Part shown: in pieces, positions 27,161 through 35,708 of the stretch
How positions within the stretch are numbered: the stretch's first letter is position 1
Layout of the letters: each line of letters starts with the position of its first letter
Source of the DNA: Pseudonocardia ammonioxydans
Lineage (GTDB): Bacteria > Actinomycetota > Actinomycetes > Mycobacteriales > Pseudonocardiaceae
Direction of reading: 5' to 3'
Length of the DNA stretch: 64,000 nucleotides
Assembly: GCF_900115005.1 (NCBI RefSeq)
Contig: NZ_FOUY01000001.1
Span: forward strand, 434,001 to 498,000
Notes under the pieces: model-generated
The model's database searches: none
What the model was told of the DNA's origin: nothing
The model's input: only the letters and a program-made list of their open reading frames with translations
Program-made: the position numbers and the translations under genes

Positions 27161-28516
27161 ATGGCCGAGGACCGGAAGGACGAGCGGGTCGACGGCGGCC
27201 CCGGTGACCCGGGAGCCGGGTCGGCGGTGGCGGTGAGCGACGCCGACGCCCGCACGGTCGCGTTCGGCGCGTTCGTCGGCACCGCACTGGAGTGGTACGA
27301 CTTCTTCCTCTACGGCACCGCGGCCGCGCTGGTGTTCAACCGGCTCTACTTCGCCACCGACGACGCGGTCGTCTCCACCCTCGCCGCCTTCGCCTCGTTC
27401 GCCGTCGGCTTCCTGGCCCGCCCGCTGGGCGCGGTCGTCTTCGGCCATCTTGGCGACCGGATCGGCCGCAAGCGCTGCCTCATCGTCACCGTGACGATGA
27501 TCGGGCTCGTGACCGGCCTGATCGGTGCGCTGCCGGACTTCCTGACGATCGGGATCGCGGCCCCGGTGCTGCTCACGCTGCTGCGGCTGCTGCAGGGGGT
27601 CGCCGTCGGCGGGGAGTGGGGCGGTGCGATCACCCTCGCCGTGGAGCACGCGCCGCCGGAGCGTCGCGGCCGGTACGCGGCGATGCCGCAGATCGGGTCG
27701 CCGATCGGCACACTGCTGTCCTCGGGCGCGTTCCTCGCGGTCGCCCAGCTCCCGCCGGCGAGCTTCGACACCTGGGGCTGGCGGATCCCGTTCCTCGCCG
27801 CGTTCCCGCTGCTGGCGGTCGCGGTGTGGCTGCGCCGGCGGGTCGAGGAGTCCCCGCTGTTCGAGCAGCTGCTGGCCGAGGACGCGCGGGCGTCGTCCCC
27901 GGTCCGCGAGGTGCTGGTGCGGGCGTGGCCGCAGCTCGCGGTCGGCGCCGGGACGACCCTGCTCGGCGTCGGCGGGTTCTACCTGATCACCACGTTCGTC
28001 ATCAGCTACGGGACCAGCCGGCTCGACCTGCCCCGCTCGCTGATGCTGGGCGCCACGCTGGTCGCGGCGGTCGTCGAGATCGGCGTGCTGATCCTCGGCG
28101 GCCGGCTCGCCGAGCGCTTCGGGGCCTGGCGGGTGACGGTCGCCGGTGGTGTCGCGTCGGCGCTGGTGGCGTTCCCGGCGTTCTGGCTGATCGACAGCCG
28201 GTCCGCGGCCGCAGTGATCATCGGGGTGACGGTGGCGACCGCGCTGCTGTCGGTCCCCTACGCCGTGTCCGGGGCGCTGCTGTCCGAGCTGTTCCCGCCG
28301 CACCTGCGCTACTCCGGGGTCGCGCTGTCGGCGAACCTGGCCGGGGTGGTCTCCGGGTTCGTCCCGCTGGTCGCGACCGCGCTGCTCGCCGCGGGCGGCG
28401 GGAGCTCGGTGCTGCCGGCCCTGCTGCTCGCCGGGATCGCACTGGTGACGGCCGGGAGCGGGGCGGTGGCGCCGCGGTTCTTCGCCGCCGGGGACCGGGT
28501 CGCCGCGCGGACCTGA
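27161..28516 (+). CDS. MFS transporter, metabolite:H+ symporter (MHS) type
   Basis: A 451-residue, roughly 12-helix permease. LEWYDFFLYGTAAALVFN and GHLGDRIGRKR are the MHS hallmarks. ATG 27161 follows GGGAGG by 4 nt; the long upstream frame is antisense to the amidohydrolase. It is divergent from the amidohydrolase-PucR pair, suggesting that it brings in the substrate of that enzyme. It is a second member of the same transporter family as the one at 6713-8071, but context differs. About 30 residues at the N-terminus are acidic and Gly-rich before the first helix. Confidence 0.87.
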   Translation: MAEDRKDERVDGGPGDPGAGSAVAVSDADARTVAFGAFVGTALEWYDFFLYGTAAALVFNRLYFATDDAVVSTLAAFASFAVGFLARPLGAVVFGHLGDRIGRKRCLIVTVTMIGLVTGLIGALPDFLTIGIAAPVLLTLLRLLQGVAVGGEWGGAITLAVEHAPPERRGRYAAMPQIGSPIGTLLSSGAFLAVAQLPPASFDTWGWRIPFLAAFPLLAVAVWLRRRVEESPLFEQLLAEDARASSPVREVLVRAWPQLAVGAGTTLLGVGGFYLITTFVISYGTSRLDLPRSLMLGATLVAAVVEIGVLILGGRLAERFGAWRVTVAGGVASALVAFPAFWLIDSRSAAAVIIGVTVATALLSVPYAVSGALLSELFPPHLRYSGVALSANLAGVVSGFVPLVATALLAAGGGSSVLPALLLAGIALVTAGSGAVAPRFFAAGDRVAART

Positions 28517-28582
28517 CCGGGCGGGCCGCGCACACCCCTTCGAGATGCGCCGGCACCTCGGCTGCACCTAACGTCCCGCGCC

Positions 28583-29854
28583 GTGACCGACTCGTCCGAC
28601 GCCGGCTCCCCCACCGGAACCGTCCTCGCCCTCGTCGCCGACCCCGGCCTGCCCACCGAGCTGGCCCACCGGCTCGTCCGCGACCTCCCGTCCGAACTGG
28701 CCCGCCGCGGGGCCGGTTCCTGGGAGGTGCGGATCTGCGACGAGCCGATCTCGCTCGACGCACAGGGCGCGCTGCCGATGCTCGAGATCGGCGACCGGAT
28801 CCGGGAGAAGGAGGAGGTCGACGCCGTCGTGCTGATCACCGACCTGCCCCGGCGGGCCGGCGCCGACCCGGTCGTCGCCGACGCCGGGACCGGGCACGGG
28901 GTCGGCCTGGTGTCGCTGCCCGCCCTCGGCGGGTGGAACCAGTACCGGCGCTGCCGCGACACGGTCGTCCGGCTCCTGAGCCGGGACCTGTTCGCCCCGG
29001 CCGACGGCACCCGGCCGCACGAGGACACCGACGCCGGCAGCGCCGGCTCGCTCACCCGCCTCGACCCGGGCAGCGAGGACGCCGGGAACGACGACGCCGG
29101 TAACGACTCCGGCAGCGACTCCGGCAGCGCGAGCGCCGAGGGCAGCGACGAGTCCGGCACCGCCGGCGTCGAGGACGAGGTGGACGTCCGGCTCGCGCTG
29201 ACCGGGATGCGCGGCCGGCTGCGCCTGCTGGCCGGGATGGTGCGGGCGAACCGGCCGTGGCGGCTGGTGCCGAGCCTGTCCCCCGCGATCGCCGCCGCCG
29301 CGGCGGGTGCGGCGTTCGGCATCTTCTACTCGAACATCTGGCAGCTCGCGACGGCCATCGGGACCTGGCGCCAGGTGGTCGTCGCCCTGATCGCGCTGGC
29401 GGGCATGACCGCCTGGCTGATCATCGACAACAGCCTCTGGGAGACCCGTCGCAACCGGTCGCTGCGCGAGGAGACGATCCTGTCGAACGTGTCGACGGTG
29501 CTCACCGTGGCCTGCGGCGTGGTGATCATGTTCGCGCTCCTGCTCGTGCTCGCCGGCTTCGCGGCCGTGCTGGTGATCCCGCCGCACTACCTCGGGTCCA
29601 CCCTGATGCGCGAGGCCGGGGTCGACGACTACGTGATGATCGCGCTGCTGTCGACGTCGATGGGCACCGTCGCGGGCGCGCTCGGGTCCGGCTTCGCCGA
29701 CGACGCGGCCGTCCGCCAGGCCGCCTACAGCCGTCGTGAGCAGGAGCGCCGCGCCCGGCTGGACCGGGAGGACGCGCGCAGCACGGAGACACACAGCACG
29801 GAGACGCCCAGCTCGGAGACACACAGCACCGGGAGCAGCCGGGAGCAGGCATGA
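28583..29854 (+). CDS. membrane protein of unknown function with acidic linker
   Basis: A 423-residue protein. Residues about 1-130 form a soluble domain (VLALVADPGLPTELAHRLVR; AVVLITDLPRR) with no recognised family, residues about 150-200 are an Asp/Ser/Gly-rich linker, and about four membrane helices lie between about 235 and 375 (PAIAAAAAGAAFGIFY, VVVALIALAGMTAWLII, VLTVACGVVIMFALLLVLAG, MIALLSTSMGTVAGALGSG). The C-terminus carries 15-bp coding repeats (Ser-Thr-Glu-Thr-His). GTG 28583 lies 8 nt after TAACGT (28569-28574), suggesting a leaderless transcript. The HAD gene follows by 28 bp. Confidence 0.75.
   Translation: MTDSSDAGSPTGTVLALVADPGLPTELAHRLVRDLPSELARRGAGSWEVRICDEPISLDAQGALPMLEIGDRIREKEEVDAVVLITDLPRRAGADPVVADAGTGHGVGLVSLPALGGWNQYRRCRDTVVRLLSRDLFAPADGTRPHEDTDAGSAGSLTRLDPGSEDAGNDDAGNDSGSDSGSASAEGSDESGTAGVEDEVDVRLALTGMRGRLRLLAGMVRANRPWRLVPSLSPAIAAAAAGAAFGIFYSNIWQLATAIGTWRQVVVALIALAGMTAWLIIDNSLWETRRNRSLREETILSNVSTVLTVACGVVIMFALLLVLAGFAAVLVIPPHYLGSTLMREAGVDDYVMIALLSTSMGTVAGALGSGFADDAAVRQAAYSRREQERRARLDREDARSTETHSTETPSSETHSTGSSREQA
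29780..29824 (+). repeat. 15-bp coding tandem repeat
   Basis: Three units (29780-29794, 29795-29809, 29810-29824) related to AGCACGGAGACACAC and a partial fourth lie at the C-terminus of the membrane protein, encoding Ser-Thr/Ser-Glu-Thr-His/Pro. Confidence 0.7.
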
Positions 29855-29882
29855 ACCGGGCGGACCCGGGTACCTGGATCGG

Positions 29883-30542
29883 GTGACCACACCGGACACC
29901 GCGGTGATCGACGTCGACGGGACGCTCGTCGACACCAACTACCACCACGCCCTCGCCTGGTCCCGGGCGCTGCACGGGCTCGGCCGGACGGTCCCGGTCC
30001 ACCGGCTGCACCGCGCGGTCGGCATGGGCGGGGACCAGCTGGTCCCCGCCGTCGCCGGTGACGAGTTCGAGGCCGAGCACGGCGACGCGGCCCGCGCGGC
30101 GTGGAAGGAGGAGTTCGACGCGCTGCTGCCCGAGATCCGCCCGTTGCCCGGGGTCCGCGAGTTCCTCACCGACCTCACGGAGGGCTACGGGCTGACGGTC
30201 GTGCTGGCCAGCTCGGGGGCACCCGAGCACGTCGACGCCTACCTGGACCTGTTCGGCGGCCGCGAGCTGGCCGCGCACTGCCTGACCCGCGAGGACGTCC
30301 GGCGCACCAAACCCGACCCGGAGCTGATCCGGGTCGCGCTGGCGCGGGCCGCGGGGTCGGCGGGGTTCGTGGTCGGTGACTCGGTGTGGGACATCCGCGC
30401 CGCCGCCGCGGCCGGGCACCCGGCCTACGCCGTGCGCACCGGCGGGTACGGCGACGCCGAGCTGCTCGACGCCGGCGCCCGCGAGGTGTTCGACGCCCCC
30501 GCCGACCTGCGCCCGGCGATCCCGCGGATCCTGCGCGGCTGA
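29883..30542 (+). CDS. HAD family hydrolase (phosphatase, beta-phosphoglucomutase-like subgroup)
   Basis: A 219-residue HAD phosphatase. Motif I IDVDGTLVDTN is at about residues 8-18 (nucleophile and acid/base Asp), motif II VLASSG near 108, motif III Lys in RRTKPDP near 141 and motif IV GDSVWDIRAA near 162. The helical cap between motifs I and II places it with phosphoglycolate or sugar phosphatases. GTG 29883 is 28 bp after the membrane protein gene. A strong hairpin at 30575-30602 ends the transcript. Substrate unknown. Confidence 0.87.
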   Translation: MTTPDTAVIDVDGTLVDTNYHHALAWSRALHGLGRTVPVHRLHRAVGMGGDQLVPAVAGDEFEAEHGDAARAAWKEEFDALLPEIRPLPGVREFLTDLTEGYGLTVVLASSGAPEHVDAYLDLFGGRELAAHCLTREDVRRTKPDPELIRVALARAAGSAGFVVGDSVWDIRAAAAAGHPAYAVRTGGYGDAELLDAGAREVFDAPADLRPAIPRILRG

Positions 30543-30574
30543 GCTCTCCGGCGGCATCGGGCCGGGCGTGGATC

Positions 30575-30602
30575 GGGCCCGCCGGCCTGCGCCGGCGGGC
30601 CC
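30575..30602. terminator. bidirectional hairpin terminator
   Basis: GGGCCCGCCGGC and GCCGGCGGGCCC form a perfect 12-bp stem with the loop CTGC, in the 79-bp gap between the convergent HAD and amidohydrolase genes. There is no T-run, as is common for high-GC actinobacteria. Confidence 0.75.
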
Positions 30603-30621
30603 GTGCAACCGGCTCCCGGGA

Positions 30622-32088
30622 TCAGCGGCCGGTGGGCCGGTGCAGGTAGCGGCCGGTCGGCTCGCCGACGACCTTGCCCTTGTCGAAGACCGGCTTCCCG
30701 CGCAGGAACGTGGTCTCGACCGTCGCGCCGATCTCCATCCCGCGGAACGGCGTGTACTCCTGGGTGGACTCCGACAGCGCCGGGTCGACGGTGAAGGAGC
30801 GGTCCGGGTCGACGAGCGCGATGTCGGCGTCGAAGCCGGGGGCGATGTCGCCCTTGGTCGGCAGCCCGAAGCGGCGGGCCGGGGTCGTCGACACCAGCTC
30901 GGCGACGGTCGACATCGACAGGCCCCGCTTGCGGCCCTCGCCGACCAGCCCCGGCAGCAGGTACTCGGTGCCGCCGAACCCGGACTTCGCGGCGAACACG
31001 TCGTCGGCCGGCTCGCCGAACTTCTTCTCCTCGCGGCAGCACGCGTGGTCGGAGACGACCCAGCTGACGTCGCCGGCGAGCAGGTGCTCCCAGAGCTTCT
31101 CGACGTCGGCCCGCGGCCGCAGCGGCGGGTTGACCTTGCCGCCGACCCCGTCGGCGGTGGTGACGTCGGCGAGCAGGTGCCCGATCGTGACCTCGCGGCG
31201 GAAGTCGACGTGCGGGAAGGTCTTCGCCATCAGCATGGCCGCCTCCATCGCCTTGCCCGACGTCAGGTGCAGCAGGTTGATCGTCGGCAGCCCGGTCTCG
31301 TGGGCCAGGTAGGAGGCGATGGTGACCGCGAGCCCCTCGGAGTGCGGCGGGCGCGAGGCGCTGTAGGCCTCCAGGCCCGACAGCGAGCCCTCCTCCTCGA
31401 CCAGCCGGGTGTAGGCGGTCATGATCTCGGCGGTCTCGCAGTGCAGCGACAGCGAGATCTGGTCGGCGATGTCCGGGTTCTCCTCACGGGCGGCCTGGAT
31501 GCCGCGCATGACGAACTCGAAGTGGGCGATGTCGTAGCGCTCGCCCTCGGGGATCATCAGGAAGTCGTTCTGGTCGCTGGAGCGACCGTGCAGGCCGTGG
31601 CTGCCGTAGAACATGAAGATCTTGAACGACGTGACGCCGTGCTCGCGGACCAGCGCCGGGATCTCGTCGATGTGCGACGCCTGCATCGGCGCGAGGTGGA
31701 AGGCGTAGTCCACGTAGGACCGTCCGTCGGCGGCGGCGAGCACCTCCGGGTACACCTCGGAGTAGGGGCCACCGCGGTTGAGGTAGTACTGCCCGGTCCG
31801 CATGTAGGTCAGCGAGGTCGTCACGCCGCCCTGCGCGCACGCCCGGCTCTCGGTGGCGGTGTCGTCGGAGAGCGGGTTGTAGATGCCCCAGTGCTGGTGG
31901 GCGTCGACGACGCCGGGGAACGCGAGCAGCCCGCGGCCCTCGTGCACCTCGGCACCCTCGGGGACGGCCAGACCGGGCCCGACCTCGGACACGACGCCGT
32001 CGGTGACGGCGATGTCGGCGGCGACCGGCTCGCCGCCGCCGGGACGGACGACGCGGACGTCGCGGATGATCAGGTCGGGTCGGGTCAT
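30622..32088 (-). CDS. cyclic amidohydrolase (hydantoinase/dihydroorotase superfamily)
   Basis: A 488-residue amidohydrolase-fold enzyme likely to open a cyclic amide or imide ring. Metal ligands are visible in VDAHQHWG, the carboxylated-Lys candidate in SFKIFMF, further His in SLHCET and LLHLTSGK, and Asp in VSDHACC. The segment TPARRFGLPTKGDIAPGFDADI is the typical C-terminal closing. It overlaps the FAD oxidoreductase gene by 4 bp and both are transcribed away from iclR behind an IclR-type box at 33522-33538, so it belongs to the 30.6-42.3 kb regulon. The ring compound it opens is not known. Confidence 0.88.
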   Translation of the reverse strand: MTRPDLIIRDVRVVRPGGGEPVAADIAVTDGVVSEVGPGLAVPEGAEVHEGRGLLAFPGVVDAHQHWGIYNPLSDDTATESRACAQGGVTTSLTYMRTGQYYLNRGGPYSEVYPEVLAAADGRSYVDYAFHLAPMQASHIDEIPALVREHGVTSFKIFMFYGSHGLHGRSSDQNDFLMIPEGERYDIAHFEFVMRGIQAAREENPDIADQISLSLHCETAEIMTAYTRLVEEEGSLSGLEAYSASRPPHSEGLAVTIASYLAHETGLPTINLLHLTSGKAMEAAMLMAKTFPHVDFRREVTIGHLLADVTTADGVGGKVNPPLRPRADVEKLWEHLLAGDVSWVVSDHACCREEKKFGEPADDVFAAKSGFGGTEYLLPGLVGEGRKRGLSMSTVAELVSTTPARRFGLPTKGDIAPGFDADIALVDPDRSFTVDPALSESTQEYTPFRGMEIGATVETTFLRGKPVFDKGKVVGEPTGRYLHRPTGR

Positions 32089-33479
32089 CGGGCACCTTCC
32101 GGGGCGAGGGGGTCGACAGCGGAGGCCGACCGGGCGAGGTGCCCGGCGGCGAGGTAGGCGAGGCCGAGCGCGGCCAGCAGGCCGTTGCCCGCCAGGTAGC
32201 CGGCCGCGCCGTGGCCGGAGATGCCGGCAGCGGCACCACCGGCGGCGTACAGGCCGGGGATCGGCTGCCCGGCCGGGTCGAGCACGCGGGCGTGCTCGTC
32301 GACGAGCAGGCCGCCCTGGGTGTGGAACAGCGCCGGGACGATCTCGACGGCGCGCAGCGGTGGCTGCAGCGGGGTCGCGGTGGTGCGGCCGTACGGATCG
32401 GTCCGCTCACCGGACGCGACCCGGGCGAGCGCGTCGAGCTCGGCCTCGAGCGCGGCGGCCGGGACGCCGATGACCGCGGCCAGCCCGGCGGCGGAGTCCG
32501 CGGTGCGCACGGCGCCCGCGTCGAGGACGTCCTGGTAGTCGCCGAAGGCCCGGCAGAGCCGGTCGATGCGCTCGTCGAACACCATCCAGCCGCGCCCGCC
32601 GGGGCGGGCCGCGAGCACGGCCGCGTACTCGGAGTAGCCGGAGGTCTCGTCGCCGAAGCGGTGGCCGCCGGTGTCGACGACGACGGCGCCGTGCATCACC
32701 GCGGCCCAGGTCACCAGGGTCTGCGCGGCGGCCGAGAGGCCGGCGTGACCCTGGTAGGCGTCGAGGTAGCCGCTGGCGGCGCCGAGCTCGGCGCCGATCC
32801 GCAGCGCGTCGCCGCGGGAGTGCTCGCCGCCGTGGTAGTGCGCTCCGGCGATCTCGGGCAGGTGGGTGCCGACGAGGCCGGTGTCGGCGCCGTAGCCGTT
32901 GGTGGCCAGCAGCACCGACCGGGTGGCGATCTCCTCGCGCTCCCCGTCCGGGTTCTCGACGACCGCGCGCACGCTGCCGCCGGCCTCCGGGCGCACCGCG
33001 ACGAGCCGGGCCGGCACGAGCAGGTCGATGCGGTCGCTGCGCTCGACGGCGTCGAGCAGGTGACGCAGCAGCGACGAGCCGTGCCGGCCGGGCAGGCTGT
33101 GCACCCGCGGCGCGGAGTGCCCGGGGTAGCCGAAGTCGGTCGGCAGCTCGATCGGGACGCCGACGTGGTCGGCGAGCCACTCGACGAGCTCGGCTCCGGT
33201 GTGCGCCAGTGCCGGGGCGATCCGCGGGTCGGCGGTCCCGCCGGTCTTGGCGGCGATGTCGTCGAGGAAGCGCTGCGGGGAGTCGTCGACGCCGGCGGCG
33301 GCCTGGAAGCGCGATCCCGGCCCGGGCAGCATCGCGGTCGACATCGAGGTGTTGTTGCCCCGGCGGAAGTTCGGGTCGGCGTCGACCACCAGCACGTCGA
33401 GTCCGAGCTCGGCGGCCCGGATCGCGGCGGTCAGCCCGCCGCCCGCCCCGGCGACCACCAGGTCGACATCGGTCGTCAT
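32085..33479 (-). CDS. FAD-dependent oxidoreductase, fumarate reductase/succinate dehydrogenase flavoprotein type
   Basis: A 464-residue flavoprotein. The Rossmann motif VAGAGGGLTAAIRAAELG is at about residues 8-25, followed by VVDADPNFRRGNNTSMSTAM, and the C-terminal FAD segment GLYAAGGAAAGISGHGAAGYLAGNG is shortened here to its core AAGGAAAGISG. This group reduces or desaturates a C=C bond next to a carboxylate or carbonyl. The ATG at 33477-33479 follows GGGGAGGG. It is the first gene of the minus-strand operon with the cyclic amidohydrolase and diverges from iclR. A role in setting the double bond of the ring or ring-opened acid is inferred. Confidence 0.87.
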   Translation of the reverse strand: MTTDVDLVVAGAGGGLTAAIRAAELGLDVLVVDADPNFRRGNNTSMSTAMLPGPGSRFQAAAGVDDSPQRFLDDIAAKTGGTADPRIAPALAHTGAELVEWLADHVGVPIELPTDFGYPGHSAPRVHSLPGRHGSSLLRHLLDAVERSDRIDLLVPARLVAVRPEAGGSVRAVVENPDGEREEIATRSVLLATNGYGADTGLVGTHLPEIAGAHYHGGEHSRGDALRIGAELGAASGYLDAYQGHAGLSAAAQTLVTWAAVMHGAVVVDTGGHRFGDETSGYSEYAAVLAARPGGRGWMVFDERIDRLCRAFGDYQDVLDAGAVRTADSAAGLAAVIGVPAAALEAELDALARVASGERTDPYGRTTATPLQPPLRAVEIVPALFHTQGGLLVDEHARVLDPAGQPIPGLYAAGGAAAGISGHGAAGYLAGNGLLAALGLAYLAAGHLARSASAVDPLAPEGAR

Positions 33480-33521
33480 CGTCCCTCCCCGTTCGGATTT
33501 CCGGCCCGACTCTCGCAGTCT

Positions 33522-33538
33522 GTTCCCTTGGGCGGAAC
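33522..33538. promoter_or_regulatory. IclR box 1 (amidohydrolase/FAD operon side)
   Basis: GTTCCCTTGGGCGGAAC has outer arms TGTTCC/GGAACA when extended by one base on each side, and matches the perfect box at 38936-38952. It is 43 bp upstream of the FAD oxidoreductase start. Confidence 0.6.
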
Positions 33539-33611
33539 ATACTGCCAAGCCCTCGGCTTCCCGATAAGAGCAGTGTTGCCAGCACTTATGCAAGAGATGT
33601 CGGTCATCTTC

Positions 33612-33640
33612 TTGACACGGGCGCTCGTGTGACCCACATT
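33612..33640 (+). promoter_or_regulatory. sigma-70-type promoter of iclR
   Basis: TTGACA (33612-33617), a 17-bp spacer and CACATT (33635-33640). IclR box 2 starts 4 bp after the -10 hexamer, over the expected transcription start, which suits autorepression. Confidence 0.5.
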
Positions 33641-33643
33641 CTC

Positions 33644-33660
33644 GTTCCGTCAGGCGGTAC
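33644..33660. promoter_or_regulatory. IclR box 2 (iclR leader)
   Basis: GTTCCGTCAGGCGGTAC shares GTnCCGnCnGnCGGnAC symmetry with the other boxes and ends 22 bp before the iclR start codon. Confidence 0.6.
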
Positions 33661-33681
33661 ATACCGGGCGCAGGAGGCGAT

Positions 33682-34485
33682 GTGACGGAGACGAGCGGTG
33701 GCACCGGGGCCACCGAGCGGGTGGCGGACGTGTTGCTGCTGTTCACCGACGGTCCGACCACCCTCGGCGTCACCCGGGTGTCGCGCGAGCTCGGCCTGTC
33801 CAAGGCCGTGGTCCACCGCATCCTCCAGTCGCTGACCGGCCGCGGCCTGATCGCCTACGACCCGGCCTGCCGGGAGTACCGGCTCGGTCCCGCGGCCGCC
33901 GCACTGGGCAGCCGCGCGCTGCGCGAGTCCGACCTGCGGACGGCGGCCCTGCCGTTCCTGGCCGAGCTGCGCGACCAGCTGCACGAGACGGTCACGATCA
34001 GCGCGAAGGTGCACGGCGGCCGCGTCTACCTCGACCAGGTCGTCGGCACCCACGAGATCACCATGTCGGTCGAGCTCGGGCGCCGGTTCCCGCTGCACGC
34101 CGGCTCGTCGGGCAAGTGCATGCTCGCCCACTCCGACCCCGGCGAGGTGGAGCGGGTCCTGGGCGGCGAGCTGGCCGCGCTCACCCCCTCCACCCCGACC
34201 GACCCCGACGCCCTGCGGACCGAGCTGGCCCGGATCCGGGAAGCCGGTTACGCCGCCTCGGCCGGCGAGCGGCAGGGCGACGCCGGTTCGGTCGCCGTGC
34301 CGGTGTTCGGCCCCGGCGGCCTGGTCGGCGCGGTCTCGGTGTGCGGCCCGCGGTTCCGGGTCACCGACGAGTTCGTCGCCGCGACCGCTCCCGAGCTGAT
34401 CGAGACCGCCGACCGGATCACCGCTCGGCTGGGCGGCGTCGCACCCGCCCGCGCCGTCCCCACCCCCCTCGGAAGGACCCCGTGA
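33682..34485 (+). CDS. IclR family transcriptional regulator
   Basis: A 267-residue IclR protein. The N-terminal winged helix covers about residues 10-70 (RVADVLLLFTDGP, LGVTRVSRELGLSKAVVHRIL) and the C-terminal ligand domain follows with VTISAKVHGGRVYLDQV, RRFPLHAGSSGKCMLAH and GSVAVPVFGPGGLVGAVSV. GTG 33682 follows CAGGAGG. It sits between two catabolic operons and its stop overlaps the next start (GTGA). The GTTCC/GGAAC palindromes at 33522, 33644, 38818 and 38936 are its probable binding sites. The inducer is probably the pathway substrate or a ring-opened acid. Confidence 0.9.
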   Translation: MTETSGGTGATERVADVLLLFTDGPTTLGVTRVSRELGLSKAVVHRILQSLTGRGLIAYDPACREYRLGPAAAALGSRALRESDLRTAALPFLAELRDQLHETVTISAKVHGGRVYLDQVVGTHEITMSVELGRRFPLHAGSSGKCMLAHSDPGEVERVLGGELAALTPSTPTDPDALRTELARIREAGYAASAGERQGDAGSVAVPVFGPGGLVGAVSVCGPRFRVTDEFVAATAPELIETADRITARLGGVAPARAVPTPLGRTP

Positions 34486-34517
34486 GTAAGGACCCCGCGA
34501 GTAAGGACCCCATGAGC
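34473..34517 (+). repeat. triplicated ribosome-binding-site/start module
   Basis: Three 15-bp copies of AAGGACCCC(G/A)(T/C)GAG(T/C) start at 34473, 34488 and 34503. The first carries AAGGA plus GTG, the second AAGGA plus GCG, the third AAGGA plus ATG, all in one frame at the 5' end of the CoA-transferase gene. Confidence 0.75.
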
Positions 34518-35708
34518 CACGACCACCCGGCGGCGCTGGAGGGCCTGAAGGTCCTCGACGCCTCCACCCTGTTCGCCGGTCCGCTGGCGGCCACCCTGCT
34601 GGGCGACCACGGCGCCGACGTGATCAAGATCGAGCACCCGCGGGGCGACCCGGCCCGGACCCACGGAGCCCAGAAGGACGGGGTCGGGCTCTGGTGGAAG
34701 ATGCTGTCCCGCAACAAGCGGGCGATCACGCTGGTGCTGTCGACCCCGCGCGGGCGGGAGCTGTTCCTCGACCTCGCCGCGGACGCCGACGTGGTGATCG
34801 AGAACTTCCGGCCGGGGACCCTGGAGCGCTGGGGCCTGGGCCCGGACGAGCTCCGGGCGCGCAACCCGCGGCTGGTGCTGGCCCGGGTGACCGGCTTCGG
34901 CCAGACCGGCCCGTACGCGACCCGGCCCGGTTTCGGCACGCTCGCCGAGGCGATGAGCGGGTTCGCCGCGATGACCGGGGAGCCGGACGGCCCGCCCACG
35001 CTGCCCCCGTTCGGCCTGGCCGACGGGGTCGCCGCGCTGACCACCGCCTTCGGCATCATGACCGCGCTGCGTGCCCGGGAGAGCACCGGGCGCGGCCAGG
35101 TGCTCGACACCGCGATCATCGAGCCGCTGCTGCACCTGCTCGGCCCCGGTCTGATCGCCTACGACCAGCTCGGCGTGCTGCAGCCGCGCACCGGCAACCG
35201 GTCCACCAACAACGCCCCGCGCAACACCTACCGCTGCGCCGACGGGCAGTGGGTGGCGGTGTCCACCAGCGCCCAGTCCATCGCCGAGCGGGTGATGCGC
35301 CTGGTCGGGGCGCCCGAGCTGATCGACGAGCCGTGGTTCGCCAGCGGCGCGAGCCGGGCCGAGCACGTCGAGGAGCTCGACGCCGCCGTCGGTGCCTGGA
35401 TCGCCGCCCGCAACCGCGACGAGGTCGTCGAGGCCTTCGAGAAGGCCGAGGCCGCCGTCGCGCCGATCTACACCGCCGCCGACGTGCTCGCCGACCCGCA
35501 CTTCAACGCGCTCGGCAGCATCGTGACGATCGACGACGACGAGCTGGGCCCGGTGCGCTTCCAGAACACCCCGTTCCGGCTCTCGGACACCCCCGGCTCG
35601 GTCCGCAGCACGGGCCCGCGCCTGGGCGCGCACACCGCCGAGATCCTGGGTGGGCTCGGGGTCGGCGCCGACGAGCTCGAGCAGCTGCGGGCCCAGGGGG
35701 TCGTGTGA
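34482..35708 (+). CDS. CaiB/BaiF family CoA-transferase
   Basis: A class III CoA-transferase of 408 residues from GTG 34482, or 398 from ATG 34512; both starts have AAGGA and the true one is undecided. The fold is shown by LKVLDASTLFAGPLAATLLG, DVIKIEHPRGDPAR, NKRAITLVLSTPRGRE and DVVIENFRPGTLERWG. The catalytic Asp is probably in FGLADGVAAL (about residue 171 from the ATG). It transfers CoA from a donor such as succinyl-CoA to a carboxylic acid. It is coupled to iclR upstream (GTGA) and to the CitE-like lyase downstream (GTGA), so it probably makes the CoA thioester cleaved by that lyase. Confidence 0.92.
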   Translation: MSKDPASKDPMSHDHPAALEGLKVLDASTLFAGPLAATLLGDHGADVIKIEHPRGDPARTHGAQKDGVGLWWKMLSRNKRAITLVLSTPRGRELFLDLAADADVVIENFRPGTLERWGLGPDELRARNPRLVLARVTGFGQTGPYATRPGFGTLAEAMSGFAAMTGEPDGPPTLPPFGLADGVAALTTAFGIMTALRARESTGRGQVLDTAIIEPLLHLLGPGLIAYDQLGVLQPRTGNRSTNNAPRNTYRCADGQWVAVSTSAQSIAERVMRLVGAPELIDEPWFASGASRAEHVEELDAAVGAWIAARNRDEVVEAFEKAEAAVAPIYTAADVLADPHFNALGSIVTIDDDELGPVRFQNTPFRLSDTPGSVRSTGPRLGAHTAEILGGLGVGADELEQLRAQGVV

